Origin: Mycolicibacterium rhodesiae
Lineage (GTDB): Bacteria; Actinomycetota; Actinomycetes; Mycobacteriales; Mycobacteriaceae
Reading direction: 5' to 3'
DNA: 64,000 bases
Assembly (NCBI RefSeq): GCF_002086695.1
Contig: NZ_MVIH01000002.1
Span: 496,001-560,000 of the forward strand
Numbering within the stretch: the first letter of the stretch is position 1; each line of letters begins with the position of its first letter. Below the pieces are notes generated by a model. The model was not told the origin of the DNA. It ran no database searches and worked only from the letters and a program-made list of their open reading frames with translations. Shown here one piece after another: positions 30,531-43,000 of the stretch. The position numbers and the translations under genes were made by a program.

Positions 30531-30805
30531 GCCATCTTCCGGCTCGCGTCGTGATCTTCCTCGTCGAGCTCTACCGACACACCATCTCGCCACTGCGACT
30601 GCCGACATGCCGGTTCACGCCGACCTGCAGTCAGTACGCCGTGGACGCACTGACCGAGTACGGATTGATTCGCGGTGGATGGCTGACCGTGATCCGGCTG
30701 GGGAAGTGTGGTCCGTGGCATCGGGGAGGATGGGACCCAATACCCGAGCGGCGCCCGCAGGCGCCCGGGTCCGAGTGCAACGAACGCAGGAGCACGCATG
30801 TTTAA
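30527..30805 (+). CDS. yidD: Membrane protein insertion efficiency factor YidD
   Basis: 92 residues, GTG start overlapping rnpA. An amphipathic N-terminal helix is followed by the strongly conserved [15 protein letters not shown] and the [11 protein letters not shown] motif. YidD assists YidC in membrane insertion. Its last eight bases overlap the yidC ATG. Confidence 0.93.
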   Translation: MSHLPARVVIFLVELYRHTISPLRLPTCRFTPTCSQYAVDALTEYGLIRGGWLTVIRLGKCGPWHRGGWDPIPERRPQAPGSECNERRSTHV

Positions 30806-31880
30806 CTGGTTCAGCCTGGACGTCATCTACTACCCGGTGTCCGGGATCATGTGGCTCTGGTACAAGCTGTTCGCCGCCATCCTGGGACCCACGAACTTTT
30901 TCGCCTGGGCCCTGTCGGTGATGTTCCTGGTGTTCAGCTTGCGCGCGCTGCTCTACAAGCCGTTCGTCCGTCAGATCCGCACCACCCGGCAGATGCAGGA
31001 ACTGCAGCCCCAGATCAAGGCCCTGCAGAAGAAGTACGGCAAGGACCGCCAGCGGATGGCGCTGGAGATGCAGAAGCTCCAACGCGAACACGGGTTCAAC
31101 CCGATTCTCGGCTGTCTGCCGATGCTGGCGCAGATCCCGGTGTTCCTCGGTCTGTATCACGTGTTGCGCTCCTTCAACCGCACCCAGCACGGCTTCGGTC
31201 AGCTCGGCATGTCGGTGGAAGAGAACCGGGCCACCGGCAACTACTTCTTCAGCGCCACCGACGTCGGACACTTCCTCGACGCGAATCTGTTCGGCGCCCC
31301 CCTGAGCGCGAGCATGACCCAGAGCTCAGGCCTGGAGGCGTTCAAGAACTTCGACTTCAGCCGACCCGCGGTGATCGCTGTTGGCATTCCGCTGATGGTG
31401 CTGGCCGGTATCGCCACCTACTTCAACAGCCGGGCCTCGGTTGCGCGCCAGAGTCCGGAAGCGGCAGCCAACCCGCAGACCGCGATGATGAACAAGCTCG
31501 CGCTGTACGTCTTCCCGCTCGGTGTGGTTGTCGGCGGTCCGTTCCTGCCGATCGCGATCATCATCTACTGGGTGTCCAACAACATCTGGACCTTCGGCCA
31601 GCAGCACTATGTGTTCGGCAAGATCGAGAAGGAAGAAGAAGCCAAGAAGGAAGAGGCGCTGGCTCGTCGAGCGGCGAATGCTCCGGCGCCGGGTGTGAAG
31701 CCCACCAAGCCGAAGAAGGGTGCGCCCGCGGCGACCAACGGTGCCGCGACGGAGGCGTCGGAGGATGCCTCCGTCGTCGCAGACACCGAGACCGATGCCG
31801 AGTCCACGAAGGCGGCCGACGATGGATCGGCCGGCCGGACCCCGCGCCCGGGAGCGCGGCCCAAGAAACGTAAGCGTTGA
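30798..31880 (+). CDS. yidC: Membrane protein insertase YidC
   Basis: 360 residues from ATG 30798, with AGGAG five bases upstream. It inserts and folds inner-membrane proteins alone or with SecYEG. The YidC/Oxa1 core (helices near 12-34, 36-60, ~110-130 and two more in the second half, including [22 protein letters not shown]) carries the groove region [24 protein letters not shown]. The C-terminal ~90 residues are a charged, Ala/Lys-rich tail ending PKKRKR, likely ribosome-contacting. A longer frame from 30708 was rejected as it overlaps yidD. Confidence 0.96.
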   Translation: MFNWFSLDVIYYPVSGIMWLWYKLFAAILGPTNFFAWALSVMFLVFSLRALLYKPFVRQIRTTRQMQELQPQIKALQKKYGKDRQRMALEMQKLQREHGFNPILGCLPMLAQIPVFLGLYHVLRSFNRTQHGFGQLGMSVEENRATGNYFFSATDVGHFLDANLFGAPLSASMTQSSGLEAFKNFDFSRPAVIAVGIPLMVLAGIATYFNSRASVARQSPEAAANPQTAMMNKLALYVFPLGVVVGGPFLPIAIIIYWVSNNIWTFGQQHYVFGKIEKEEEAKKEEALARRAANAPAPGVKPTKPKKGAPAATNGAATEASEDASVVADTETDAESTKAADDGSAGRTPRPGARPKKRKR

Positions 31881-31914
31881 CCGGAGATCGCTCCGGCGAA
31901 AGAGGGAGAGACAC

Positions 31915-32478
31915 ATGGCGGATGCCGATACCACTGAAGTGACCGAGTCTGACGTCGCGGTCGACAACGACCTTGACCAGAACTCGGACCGGGCCGAAGT
32001 GAAGGGTGAGGATCTCGAGGAGCGCCTCGTAGCCGAAGGCGAGATCGCCGGCGACTACTTGGAGGAGCTGCTGGACCTCCTGGACTTCGACGGCGATATC
32101 GATCTGGACGTCGAGGGGAACCGGGCGATCGTCAGCATCGACGGCGGCGAGGACCTTTCGAAGCTGGTTGGCCGCAAGGGCGAGATCCTCGATGCGTTGC
32201 AGGAGCTGACCCGACTGGCCGTTCACCAGAAGACGGGGGAGCGCAGCCGGTTGATGCTTGATATCGCGAACTGGCGCCGTCGCCGTCGCGAAGAACTGAG
32301 CGCGCTGGGTGACAAGGTGGCCCGCCGGGTGCTGGAGTCCGGCGATCGCGAGGAACTCGCCCCGATGACTCCGTTCGAGCGGAAGATCGTGCACGACGCG
32401 GTTGCGGCCGTGGACGGTGTGCACAGCGAGAGTGAGGGCGTGGAGCCGTCGCGTCGCGTTGTCGTCCTGAAGGGCTGA
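31915..32478 (+). CDS. jag: Jag/KhpB-type KH-R3H RNA-binding protein
   Basis: 187 residues from ATG 31915 (GAGGGAGAG site upstream), the same length as Rv3920c. The acidic N-terminus is followed by a Jag KH domain with GxxG-like GRKGEILDALQ and an R3H domain (RRREELSALGDKVARRV, MTPFERKIVHDAV). Jag/KhpB proteins bind RNA and influence cell elongation and division. It lies 34 bp after yidC. Confidence 0.93.
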   Translation: MADADTTEVTESDVAVDNDLDQNSDRAEVKGEDLEERLVAEGEIAGDYLEELLDLLDFDGDIDLDVEGNRAIVSIDGGEDLSKLVGRKGEILDALQELTRLAVHQKTGERSRLMLDIANWRRRRREELSALGDKVARRVLESGDREELAPMTPFERKIVHDAVAAVDGVHSESEGVEPSRRVVVLKG

Positions 32479-32501
32479 AGTTACATCGGTGTAGTTCGTG
32501 A

Positions 32502-34171
<1,670 letters not shown>

Positions 34172-34183
34172 GTGGAGGCGCAC

Positions 34184-35149
34184 ATGTCATCGAAAAGCAA
34201 AGGCGGTCTTGGCCGCGGCTTGGCCTCGCTGATTCCGACCGGGCCAACCGACGGTGGCCCGCGGCTCGGGGCTGCCGCCGCCGACGTGGTGATCGGTGGG
34301 GGAGCGCCCCTGAACGTGGACAGTGTCGGGGCGGTCTATCGCGAGATCGACCCGTCGGCCATTGAGCCGAATCCACGCCAGCCGCGCCAGGTATTCGACG
34401 AAGAGGCACTTGCCGAACTGGTGCACTCGATCCGCGAGTTCGGGCTGATGCAGCCGATCGTGGTGCGGGAGCTGCCGGACTCCGCACCAGGAGCCCCGGC
34501 GCGCTACCAACTGGTGATGGGGGAGCGGCGGTGGCGAGCGGCGCAGGAGGCCGGCCTCGCCACCCTCCCGGCAATTGTCCGAGAGACCACCGATGACAAC
34601 CTCCTGCGCGACGCCCTGCTGGAGAACATCCACCGCGCTCAACTCAATCCTCTGGAAGAGGCGGCTGCCTACCAGCAACTGCTCGACGAGTTCGAAGTCA
34701 CCCACGACGAACTGGCCGCACGCATCGGCCGTTCGCGTCCGGTGATCACCAACATGATCCGGTTGCTGCGCCTGCCGATCGCCGTCCAGCGCCGGGTAGC
34801 AGCCGGTGTTTTGTCGGCGGGGCATGCACGCGCGCTGCTCGCACTCGAGGCGGGCGCCGAGGCTCAGGAGGAGCTCGCCGCGCGGATCGTGGCCGAGGGA
34901 TTGTCGGTGCGAGCGACCGAGGAAGCCGTCACGCTGGCCAACCGGTCCGACACCAAGACTCCGCCCGCGCCGCGGCGCAAGCCGATCCAGATGCCCGGGC
35001 TCCAGGACGTCGCCGAACGGCTGTCGAGTACCTTCGACACCCGGGTGACCGTGAGCCTGGGCAAGCGCAAGGGCAAGATCGTCGTCGAGTTCGGCTCGGT
35101 GGACGATTTGCAGCGCATTGTGGACATGATGAACCGGCCTGCGGGCTGA
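34184..35149 (+). CDS. parB: Chromosome partitioning protein ParB (CTPase)
   Basis: 321 residues from ATG 34184, preceded by GGAGG at 34174-34178; a GTG at 34172 would add four residues. The N-terminal box [12 protein letters not shown] contacts ParA. The CTP-binding and arginine-rich region has [10 protein letters not shown] and [13 protein letters not shown]. The helix-turn-helix near ~165-215 ([20 protein letters not shown]) reads parS, and the C-terminal ~60 residues dimerise. ParB slides from the two parS sites just upstream and recruits SMC. Confidence 0.96.
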   Translation: MSSKSKGGLGRGLASLIPTGPTDGGPRLGAAAADVVIGGGAPLNVDSVGAVYREIDPSAIEPNPRQPRQVFDEEALAELVHSIREFGLMQPIVVRELPDSAPGAPARYQLVMGERRWRAAQEAGLATLPAIVRETTDDNLLRDALLENIHRAQLNPLEEAAAYQQLLDEFEVTHDELAARIGRSRPVITNMIRLLRLPIAVQRRVAAGVLSAGHARALLALEAGAEAQEELAARIVAEGLSVRATEEAVTLANRSDTKTPPAPRRKPIQMPGLQDVAERLSSTFDTRVTVSLGKRKGKIVVEFGSVDDLQRIVDMMNRPAG

Positions 35150-35377
35150 AAATCCAGGTACGACCACACCAGCCAGTTCCGTCACAGTGACGCCAACTCC
35201 CGTCCGCGTTCGCTGCCGAGTGACTCCAGCGAGGAATCGCACAGTGCGCCAACGAATTCCGCTCCCGCTGAGCGCAGACTTCGGTAGCTACGCCATCACT
35301 GGCACCGTCCCGGTCGCCTCTCCTATCCTGGAGGGGCTGTTGCGCGCATCCGCACCGCAAGAAAGCCGGGAAGGTTA

Positions 35378-36106
35378 GTGTCCGTCCGTATCACGCCGCT
35401 TCGGCTCGAGGGATTCGAGCAACTACCCAAGCACGCGCGCCGATGTGTGTTCTGGGAAGTCGACCCCGCGACTCTCGGCGGTGACTACCTTCCGGATCCC
35501 GAGTTCGAGAAAGAAGCATGGCTGTCGATGGTCATGCTGGAGTGGGGCTCGTGTGGTCAGGTGGCCAGCGCGACGCCCGCCGACGGATCGGCGTCGGACG
35601 ACGAGCAGCCGTGCCTCGGCTATGTGCTGTACGCCCCGCCGCGGGCGGTACCGCGCGCGCAACTGTTCCCGACCGGACCGGTGAGCGCGGACGCCGTTCT
35701 GCTGACGTCGATCGGCGTCGAGTCCGGGCAGGCCGACGGACTGCCCCAGGCCTTGATCAGCCAGGTGGTCAACGAACTGGTTCGACGCGGCGTGCGAGCC
35801 CTCGAGGCGTTCGGCCGCACCGCCGACGCCACTGAACTACTCGACCCCGATGCCGTCGACCCCGAGTTGCGGCCTGCGGTCGAAGTGCTGGGGGACTGCT
35901 CCTTCGACCAGTGCATGATCAGCGCCGACTTCCTGCTCGACGCCGGCTTCACCATCGTCGCGCCGCATCGGTACTTCCCGCGGCTTCGGCTCGAGCTGGA
36001 CAAGGGGCTGGGCTGGAAGGCCGAAGTCGAGGCCGCACTGGAGCGGCTGCTGGAAAGCGCGCAGCTGCAGCAGCCGGTCGGCGCCGGCGCGGAGGTTCGC
36101 GGCTAG
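35378..36106 (+). CDS. GNAT-type N-acetyltransferase (Rv3916c-like)
   Basis: 242 residues, GTG start at 35378 with GGAAGG eight bases upstream. The conserved mycobacterial protein beside parB begins ITPLRLEGFEQLPKHARRCVFWEVDP, and contains CLGYVLYAPPRAVPRAQLFP and LLTSIGV, a degenerate acetyl-CoA fold. A substrate is not known. The 228-bp gap after parB shows no further gene. Its stop codon directly abuts the cwlM stop on the opposite strand. Confidence 0.8.
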   Translation: MSVRITPLRLEGFEQLPKHARRCVFWEVDPATLGGDYLPDPEFEKEAWLSMVMLEWGSCGQVASATPADGSASDDEQPCLGYVLYAPPRAVPRAQLFPTGPVSADAVLLTSIGVESGQADGLPQALISQVVNELVRRGVRALEAFGRTADATELLDPDAVDPELRPAVEVLGDCSFDQCMISADFLLDAGFTIVAPHRYFPRLRLELDKGLGWKAEVEAALERLLESAQLQQPVGAGAEVRG

Positions 36107-37354
36107 CTAGAAAGCGGGCCGGGCCTGTTCGACCGAGAGCTCGTGGGCGAGCAGCTCGGCGAACGTGAAAGTGCCTGTGGGACGGTCATTCTTGCCCAGC
36201 AGATAAAGCCTCTTGACGGCGGCCAAGATACCCTCGGCGATCGCGTCGCGGGCGTGACTGGTCACCAGCATGGACCGGTCCCGCGGATTGGAGATGTAGC
36301 CGACGTCGACCTGGACCGTCGGCATCCGGGTCAGCCGCAGCAGATCCCAGGTCCGGCCGTGGGTCCGGCAGTCGCGTAATCCGGTGCGCGCCACGACTTC
36401 TCGCTGAATGAAGTCGGCGAGGTTGCGGCCGATCGTCGACACCGAGCCGTGCGAGCTGCCGAAGTAGAACGACGCCACGCCGTTGGCCGACGGGCTGGGC
36501 TGCGTCTCACACCGCAGGCTGATCATCAGATCGGCGCCGACGGTGTTCGCGGTGGCGGCACGTTCGGCGTCCAGCGGGCTGTGGTTGGCCGGCCGGGACA
36601 GGAAGGTCTCCATGCCGATCGCGGTCATCCGGCCCTCGAGCCGACTTGCCAAGTCCCACAAGATGTCTGCTTCGCTGATCGGCCCGTCTGGTCCTTGGGT
36701 GATCAGGCCGTGATCAGAACCGCCGCGGCCCGGATCGATGATGATCCGCTTGCCGGACAACCGCGGTCCCGAGCGGCGGACCTGCTCCTCCTCGCGGATG
36801 GCGTGCAGCGAGCCGCCGGTGACGCGCGAACCCAGAAAGTCCAAGGAACGCAACGTTTCCGGGCCGCAGATGCCATCGGCCGACAAGCCGTACTCGCGCT
36901 GATACGACATCAGCCCGTTGTGGGTCTGTAAGCCGAAGTAGCCGTCCACCAGGGCGGTGTAGAAGCCGAGCTCCTGCAGTTTGGCCTGCAGCGTCGCGAC
37001 GTCATCGCCGTACATCGGGGCGCCGAACTGGTGTAGCAGGGTGCGGGCCCCCAGCCGGTAGGAGGCTTCCTTCAGTGCACGATAGGTGGCCTCACCGACG
37101 ATCCCGTCGACCAGGAGACCGCGGCGCTGCTGGAACGCCCGCACCGCATGGTCGAGGTCGGCGTCGAACACGTCGACAGCCACCCGCTTACCAGTCGTCA
37201 GGTTCGCGTCGGGACTGTCGACCAGGCCGAGCGCAGAGAGCGCCTCGCGGATCTCGATGACAGCGTTGCTGCGGTCACCGCGGCGCAACACGTCATCACG
37301 ACCGCTCCGGTGCGAGGAGGCATCGCCCCCGGCACCGTGGCGAAGACTCGACAT
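36107..37354 (-). CDS. cwlM: Peptidoglycan regulator CwlM (amidase-like)
   Basis: 415 residues from ATG 37354. Two N-terminal peptidoglycan-binding repeats (AVRAFQQRRGLLVDGIVGEATYR and GLMSYQREYGLSADGICGPET) precede an Amidase_3 domain (KRIIIDPGRGGSDHG to LLLTRMPTVQVDVGYISNP region). In mycobacteria CwlM is not a secreted hydrolase: PknB phosphorylates it in the cytoplasm, it then activates MurA, and the unphosphorylated form binds MurJ. No signal peptide is seen, which agrees. It is third in the trxB-trxA-cwlM run, 202 bp after trxA. Confidence 0.93.
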   Translation of the reverse strand: MSSLRHGAGGDASSHRSGRDDVLRRGDRSNAVIEIREALSALGLVDSPDANLTTGKRVAVDVFDADLDHAVRAFQQRRGLLVDGIVGEATYRALKEASYRLGARTLLHQFGAPMYGDDVATLQAKLQELGFYTALVDGYFGLQTHNGLMSYQREYGLSADGICGPETLRSLDFLGSRVTGGSLHAIREEEQVRRSGPRLSGKRIIIDPGRGGSDHGLITQGPDGPISEADILWDLASRLEGRMTAIGMETFLSRPANHSPLDAERAATANTVGADLMISLRCETQPSPSANGVASFYFGSSHGSVSTIGRNLADFIQREVVARTGLRDCRTHGRTWDLLRLTRMPTVQVDVGYISNPRDRSMLVTSHARDAIAEGILAAVKRLYLLGKNDRPTGTFTFAELLAHELSVEQARPAF

Positions 37355-37556
37355 ACAGGGCCCTTCGATCGCCGTTGTCAGCTCCGTGTCGCCAGGGCTG
37401 ACGATTGCACACAGGCTAGGGAGCATTCTCTCAGAACCTCACCGCATTCCGGAAAACGGCTGGCGACGCCGCTGATAACGGAATCGTCTCAGGCGTGCGG
37501 CGAATAGGCCGCTCCTGCCTCAGACGGGGGAGGAGCACAAGGTTGGTCCGCCTGGG

Positions 37557-37889
37557 TCAGACGACGTCGGCGATCTCCCGCAGCAGGGCCGCCTTGCCCT
37601 TGGCGCCCACGATCCGCTTCACCGGCTGACCGTCCTTGAACAGGATCAGGGTCGGGATCGAGACCACCTGGAAGTCGCGGGCCGTCGCCGGGTTGGCGTC
37701 GACATCGAGCTTGGCCACCGTCAGCGCGCCGGCCTTCTCGGTGGCGATCTCCTCGAGGACGGGGGCGACCATCCGGCACGGACCGCACCAGGTGGCCCAA
37801 AAGTCAACCAGCACAGGGGTATTGCTGGACAAGACATCCTGGGAGAAGGAGTCGTCGGAGACCGTTACGGTCGCGCCGCCTTCGCTCAT
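37557..37889 (-). CDS. trxA: Thioredoxin
   Basis: 110 residues with the active-site WCGPC ([11 protein letters not shown]) and the cis-proline loop VSIPTLILF. It reduces protein disulfides in the cytoplasm and is recharged by TrxB. It corresponds to the essential mycobacterial thioredoxin beside trxB2 (TrxC in M. tuberculosis naming). The ATG overlaps the trxB stop (ATGA, 37886-37889). Confidence 0.96.
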   Translation of the reverse strand: MSEGGATVTVSDDSFSQDVLSSNTPVLVDFWATWCGPCRMVAPVLEEIATEKAGALTVAKLDVDANPATARDFQVVSIPTLILFKDGQPVKRIVGAKGKAALLREIADVV

Positions 37890-38857
37890 TGGTGTGCTCC
37901 AATCATCTCGGTGGTTGCAGTGTCGTCGGCATCGGCCAGCCAGCGTTCGGCGTCGATCGCGGCCGAACAGCCCATCCCGGCCGCGGTGATGGCCTGCCGG
38001 TAGGTGTGATCGACGAGGTCGCCTGCGGCAAATACGCCGTCGATCGAGGTGGCGGTGGTTCGGCCGCGCACCAGCACGTAGCCCTCGGGGTCGAGCTCGA
38101 CGGCGCCGCGCACCAGCTCCGAGCGGGGGTCGTGACCGATCGCGACGAACACGCCGGTCACCGGCAGGACGGACTCTTCGCCGGTGAGCACGTTGTGAAC
38201 GCGCAGGCCGGAGACGGTGGTGTCACCTTCGACCGCGTCGACCGCGGTGTTGGTCAAGAAGGTGATCTTGTCGTTCTCGCGGGCGCGCTCCAGCATGATC
38301 TTCGACGCCCGGAACTCGTCGCGGCGGTGCACCAGGGTGACGCTGCGCGCGAAGCGGGTCAGGAACGTCGCCTCTTCCATGGCGGAGTCGCCGCCGCCGA
38401 TGACGGCGATGTCCTGCTCCTTGAAGAAGAAACCGTCACAGGTGGCGCAGGCGCTGACGCCGCGGCCGAGTAGCTCTTGTTCGCCGGGCACGCCGAGGTA
38501 GCGGGCCGCGGCACCCATCGCCAGGATGACCGATCGGGCCAGGTGCGTTTCGCCGTCGCCGGTCACCACTTTCTTGACGGGTCCGTCCAGGTCGACCGAT
38601 TCGACGTCTTCCATCCGGAGATCGGCGCCGAAGCGCAGGGCCTGCTCGCGCATCTCGTCCATCAACTCCGGACCGGTGATGCCCGAACGGAAGCCGGGGA
38701 AGTTCTCCACCTCGGTGGTGGTCATCAGGGCGCCGCCGAAGGACGTGCCCTCGAAGACCAGCGGCTGCAGCTGCGCGCGAGCGGTGTAGATGGCCGCGGT
38801 GTAGCCGGCGGGGCCTGATCCGATGACGATGACGTCATGAACTGGGTTGGCGCTCAT
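37886..38857 (-). CDS. trxB: Thioredoxin reductase
   Basis: 323 residues from ATG 38857; the frame further upstream has no support. FAD motif [10 protein letters not shown] near the N-terminus, redox pair CATC in [16 protein letters not shown] motif [13 protein letters not shown], and the C-terminal FAD loop VFAAGDLVD. It transfers electrons from NADPH to thioredoxin. An AAAGG site precedes the start; the gene leads the trxB-trxA-cwlM run. Confidence 0.97.
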   Translation of the reverse strand: MSANPVHDVIVIGSGPAGYTAAIYTARAQLQPLVFEGTSFGGALMTTTEVENFPGFRSGITGPELMDEMREQALRFGADLRMEDVESVDLDGPVKKVVTGDGETHLARSVILAMGAAARYLGVPGEQELLGRGVSACATCDGFFFKEQDIAVIGGGDSAMEEATFLTRFARSVTLVHRRDEFRASKIMLERARENDKITFLTNTAVDAVEGDTTVSGLRVHNVLTGEESVLPVTGVFVAIGHDPRSELVRGAVELDPEGYVLVRGRTTATSIDGVFAAGDLVDHTYRQAITAAGMGCSAAIDAERWLADADDTATTEMIGAHQ

Positions 38858-38934
38858 ACCAGCCTTTCTGCGTCGGGTGCCTTGTGGGCACCTGGTCAAA
38901 CAACAGGGTAGGCCGCGCTGTTCCCCGCCGTGCA

Positions 38935-39429
38935 CTATGGGCGTCGGACGGTCGTGTCAGCGATCAATCCGGTGTCCACGGAGCTGCACGAGGCGGCCAC
39001 GGCGACGCCCACGATCACGTCGGGCTGGTCGCCGGGCAGCACCAGCACGATGGCCGGTTTGCCGTCGACCTGTACCTGCTTGGCGCCCAGGACCTGCACC
39101 GATCCGGGATAGCCGAGCGCACTGAGGCACGCGGCCCGTCGCTTGGGGTCGGCCAGCGCGCCGAAGTCCGGGCTGCGGGCGATCAGTGAGTTGAGTTCAC
39201 GGCTGCTGATCGGCATCTTCGGGGTGACGGTGATCATGCTCGCACTCGTCAAGGTGCTGGTGGCGGGGCCACCGGACGTCAGCAGTGCCGTGGTGCCGAG
39301 ACCGATCGCGGCGAGCACGGCCACCGCGCCGATGCCGGCGGCCACCAGCCGGCCAGTGCGGCCGGCCGGGCGCCGCGCGTGGGCTGCGGGGCCGTCAGAC
39401 GCCGGGGTGACGGTGTGCGTGGGCTCCAC
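38935..39429 (-). CDS. rsmA: RsmA-like anti-SigM protein lacking the sigma-binding domain
   Basis: 164 residues, GTG start at 39429, 12 bp after the sigM stop. A short cytoplasmic stretch of ~28 residues is followed by one helix ([23 protein letters not shown]) and an extracytoplasmic domain with two cysteines ([32 protein letters not shown]) resembling the C-terminal half of Rv3912. The M. tuberculosis protein has ~254 residues with a cytoplasmic anti-sigma domain; here about 90 N-terminal residues are missing, and the in-frame sigM stop just upstream rules out a longer start. It may be a decayed or altered regulator. Confidence 0.75.
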   Translation of the reverse strand: MEPTHTVTPASDGPAAHARRPAGRTGRLVAAGIGAVAVLAAIGLGTTALLTSGGPATSTLTSASMITVTPKMPISSRELNSLIARSPDFGALADPKRRAACLSALGYPGSVQVLGAKQVQVDGKPAIVLVLPGDQPDVIVGVAVAASCSSVDTGLIADTTVRRP

Positions 39430-39441
39430 TCGACCAGTGTG

Positions 39442-40005
39442 TCAGCCGGGTGCGGGCGGGCCGTCGGGGCGCAGCAGGCCCGTCAGCCGGGCCCGCCCGC
39501 GCGCGCAGCGGCTCTTCACGGTGCCCTCGGCAACGCCCAGGAGTGCAGCCGCGTCGGCCACCGAATAGCCGTGCATGTCGACGGCCAGCACGGCGGCCCG
39601 CTGATCGGCCGGCAGGCGCATCAGCGCGCGCCGCACCACCAGCGCGGTGTCGACCCCGCCGGTCCGGTCACCGACGCCGTGCTCGTCGACCAACGGGGCG
39701 GTGGGCGGCTGTGCCGCATCACGGCGCAACCGGTCCAGACAAGCGTTGATCACGATGCGATGCAGCCAGCTGCCGACCGCCGCGTCGTGGCGGAACGACG
39801 GTGCACCGCGGTGCGCGGCCAGCATCGCGTCCTGGATGACGTCGGCGGCGTCCTCAGGGCTGCGGGTCCGCCGACGCGCCAGCTGGTAGAGCCTGCGGTG
39901 GTGTCGGCCGAGCAGCTCCTCGAAGGCGTAGCGGTCGCCGGCGACATGAGCGGCCAGCAGCTGGGCATCGCTGCGAACGACGGCCGGGCCGAGAAAGCTG
40001 AGCAT
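39442..40005 (-). CDS. sigM: ECF RNA polymerase sigma factor SigM
   Basis: 187 residues from ATG 40005. Region 2 spans ~20-90 (YAFEELLGRHHRRLYQLARRRT, AADVIQDAMLAAHR) and region 4 ~120-175 (LPADQRAAVLAVDMHGYSVA, LLGVAEGTVKSRCARGR). SigM in mycobacteria directs stationary-phase and ESX/lipid-related genes. It is 63 bp downstream of murJ on the same strand and is followed at once by the shortened rsmA. Confidence 0.92.
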   Translation of the reverse strand: MLSFLGPAVVRSDAQLLAAHVAGDRYAFEELLGRHHRRLYQLARRRTRSPEDAADVIQDAMLAAHRGAPSFRHDAAVGSWLHRIVINACLDRLRRDAAQPPTAPLVDEHGVGDRTGGVDTALVVRRALMRLPADQRAAVLAVDMHGYSVADAAALLGVAEGTVKSRCARGRARLTGLLRPDGPPAPG

Positions 40006-40068
40006 GGCCGGACATTAGGTTTCCCGCCGTCCGCAGGCACTTCACCCGGGGGACGGGCTGTTAGGGAA

Positions 40069-43000
40069 TCAGCCGGCGGCCTTGACCGTCAACCCGGAGA
40101 TCTCGGTCTTGTTCTTGCCGTCGGTGGTGCCCATCGTGGAGATCCACACCACCAGGTAGCTGGTCGGTGACTTCGCGTTGACCTGAATTGTGTTGGCGCC
40201 CGGCTGCATTGCGGTGGGCTGGGTCAACACCGTGGTGTCGTCGAGGGTGGTGGGGTTGGCTGACGACGCGGAGCGGATCTGCACCTCGGTACCGGTACTG
40301 GGCACCGTCAGCGACACACTGCCGACCGTGGTCGGCTGGGGCAGTTGCAGCAGCAGGCCGACGCCGTTCTTGAAGTTGGGGAACGGATTCGGGTCGGTGT
40401 AGGTGTCGGTGGACCAGCCGGTACCGGGCCCGCCGCTGACGGCCAGTTCTGCCTTGTCCGGATTGTCGGCGCCGCCGCCCGGTGAAAAGACGGTCACCTT
40501 AACGGGTTTCACGACGCTTCCACTGGCCGCGTTGTTGTCGGCGGCGGTCTGCGACGTCGTGGGGTTCAGCCCGAGCTGATCACCCTTGAGGCCGCCGCCG
40601 ACGTCGCCGAAGATGCTGCTGAGCACCGAGGCCAGCACGATCAGCGCGAGCACCAGGATTCCGGCTCCCACACCGACGCCGATCAGCAGATTGCGCCTGC
40701 GACGAGCCTGGGCTACGGCATCCGCCGGTTCGGCGGGCAGGGCTGCGGCAGGGCCGCCGACCGGGTCGACGGGCTCGATCAGATCGGTGCGGTCCGCGGT
40801 CGCGGTGGCCTGCTGCAGCAGGTTCAAAAGAGTTGGGGCCGAACGAATTCCACCGCCGACTTGCACCGAGCGCGCGGCGGCTGCGGAAATCTGGAACGGG
40901 ATGGCGCCGTCGATCGCACGCGGTTCGAGTGGCTCACCGGCCGGATCGGTCTCGGCCGACTCCAACCCACTGGGCACGCCATTCTCCGGCAACGGCCACC
41001 GGTCGACCAGCAGGGCGTACAGGGCGGCACCGATACCGCGGATGTCGTCTTCGGGGGTGGCGCCGGGCATCGTCGCCGGGAATGCCAGCGCGACATCGCC
41101 TTCGATGCTGACCCGCACCCGGCTGGGATGGTCGATCGACAGCGCGACGCCGGCGCCGTGCGCTGCGTCGGCCGCCGCGGCCAGCGACTGAACCGCGCGC
41201 GCTCCGCCGATCGGCGATGGCGAGGTGTCGGCGACTTCCTTCAGTGAGCCGCCGCGAATCCACTCCGAAACCACCAGACCACCGGCGCCGGTGTTGGCGA
41301 CGTCGAGGACCCGGGCGATGCCCGGCCGTTCTATCTGGCTGAGTTTGAGTGTGCGGGAAAGGATTTCCTGCACCTGTTCGTCGGACATGGTGCGCTCGGG
41401 GTCGACGAAGGTGAGCGCCACCTGCCGGTCGAGCGCGGTGTCGAGCGCCTGCCAGAACTGCAGTCCGGGCGGGCCGCCGTGCGAGACCAGCAATCGGTAC
41501 CGCCCGCCGGCGATGCTGGCTCCCGGAATCAGGTTGGTGTCCTCGTCGGCGGCGCTGGATTCCATTGCCGGTTCCCGGGGCGACTCGAAGCCGAGCGGCT
41601 CGCGGGTCGGGTCGCCGGCGAAGTCGGCGTTGGGCTGCTTGGGCGGGACTGTGGGTGCCACGGAGCCGACGCGGACGTCGGGCACGTCGTGGGGCTCAGG
41701 GGCCACATCGGGCTGGAAGTCGTCCGCGGACTGGCGCGGGATCTTTGTGGTGGCGTCTCCGATTGGCTCGCCGGCAGGACTGCCCGAGGGCTGGTCGTTC
41801 ACCTCCGGTCCTTTCCCCGTCGAGCCCGTGGCCCCGTACGAATTGCTGTGCTCAGGGTACGGGAACTGCCTTGGGACCTGCGGCCGGTCGAGCGCAGCGG
41901 CCGAAGTGACGGTCTGCGGCGGGGTGCGGGCGATGCGGCGTTTGACCGCGCCCCAGGCCGCCACCGCGTCGGGAACGCGCGCGGCGAGCATCACCGCCGC
42001 GAGGATCGGCAGCATGATCACGCCGAGCACGACCAGCCGCAGCAGCGACCCCGCCCCGCCGCCGTGTTCGGTCAGCACCTTGAGTCCGAGCAGCCGGTCG
42101 ATGACGTAGGCGATCAGCCCGGCCAGCAGCGATGCGGCGGTGGTGACCAGGATCGTGCGAACCACGGCCAGGTCGAGCAGCGTGCCACGCGGCGGTTTCA
42201 GCGCCCGCTGGAGCAGCACATAACCCAGGATTGCGCCGGCCAAAAAGCCCAGCCCGTTGGCGAGGCCCAGGTAGCCGGCGACGAGTTCCTTGTCGTCGGT
42301 CAGGTGCGGGGCCACCAGCGATGCCGCGATCTTGACGACCGTGATCGCGATGATGATCAGGATCGGTGTCCACGGCTGTTCGCGCGCGTAGAACACCCGC
42401 AGCTGCAGCAGCACCAGCGCGTAGGGGATCAGGGTGAATGCCGACAGGCTGATCGCCACGCCGAGGTAGTTGGCGTCGACCTCGCCGAACTTGCCGTAGG
42501 CGAACAGCGCGCTGCCCATCGCCGGACCGCCGACGGTCATGAACGCGACGATCGGGATCAGCGTGACCATCGTGAGCCGGGTGGCCAGTGACAGGTCGGC
42601 CAGCACGGCGGGCGTGTCGTCGGCGGCAGCGTTGCGGCTCAGCCGCGGCATGACCACCGTCAGGACGGTGACGCCGATGATGCCGAACGGCAGCATCAGC
42701 ACCAACCAGGTGTAGTTGTAGATCGCCGGGCCGGAGGCGGCCGCGGTGCTGGCGATCTGGTTGACGACCACCAGACCGATCTGACTGATCAGGACGTAGA
42801 GCACCATCGCGCCGGCCATCGCGCCGAACCGCTTGAGCCGGTCGTCGACGCCCCACAGCGGGCGCAGGCTGATCCGCTCGGCGCGGATCGCCACCAGCAG
42901 CACGACCGTCTGGGCCACCACACCCAGCGTTGTTCCGATGCCCAGCACCAACAGCTTGGCGTTGCCCATCTGCACCGGATCGACCGAGAGCTGGCCTGGG

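Noticed and set aside
35187..35378. 63-codon frame between parB and the GNAT gene
   Set aside because: No ribosome site, no conserved pattern; it merely precedes the GNAT start and contains that gene's leader.
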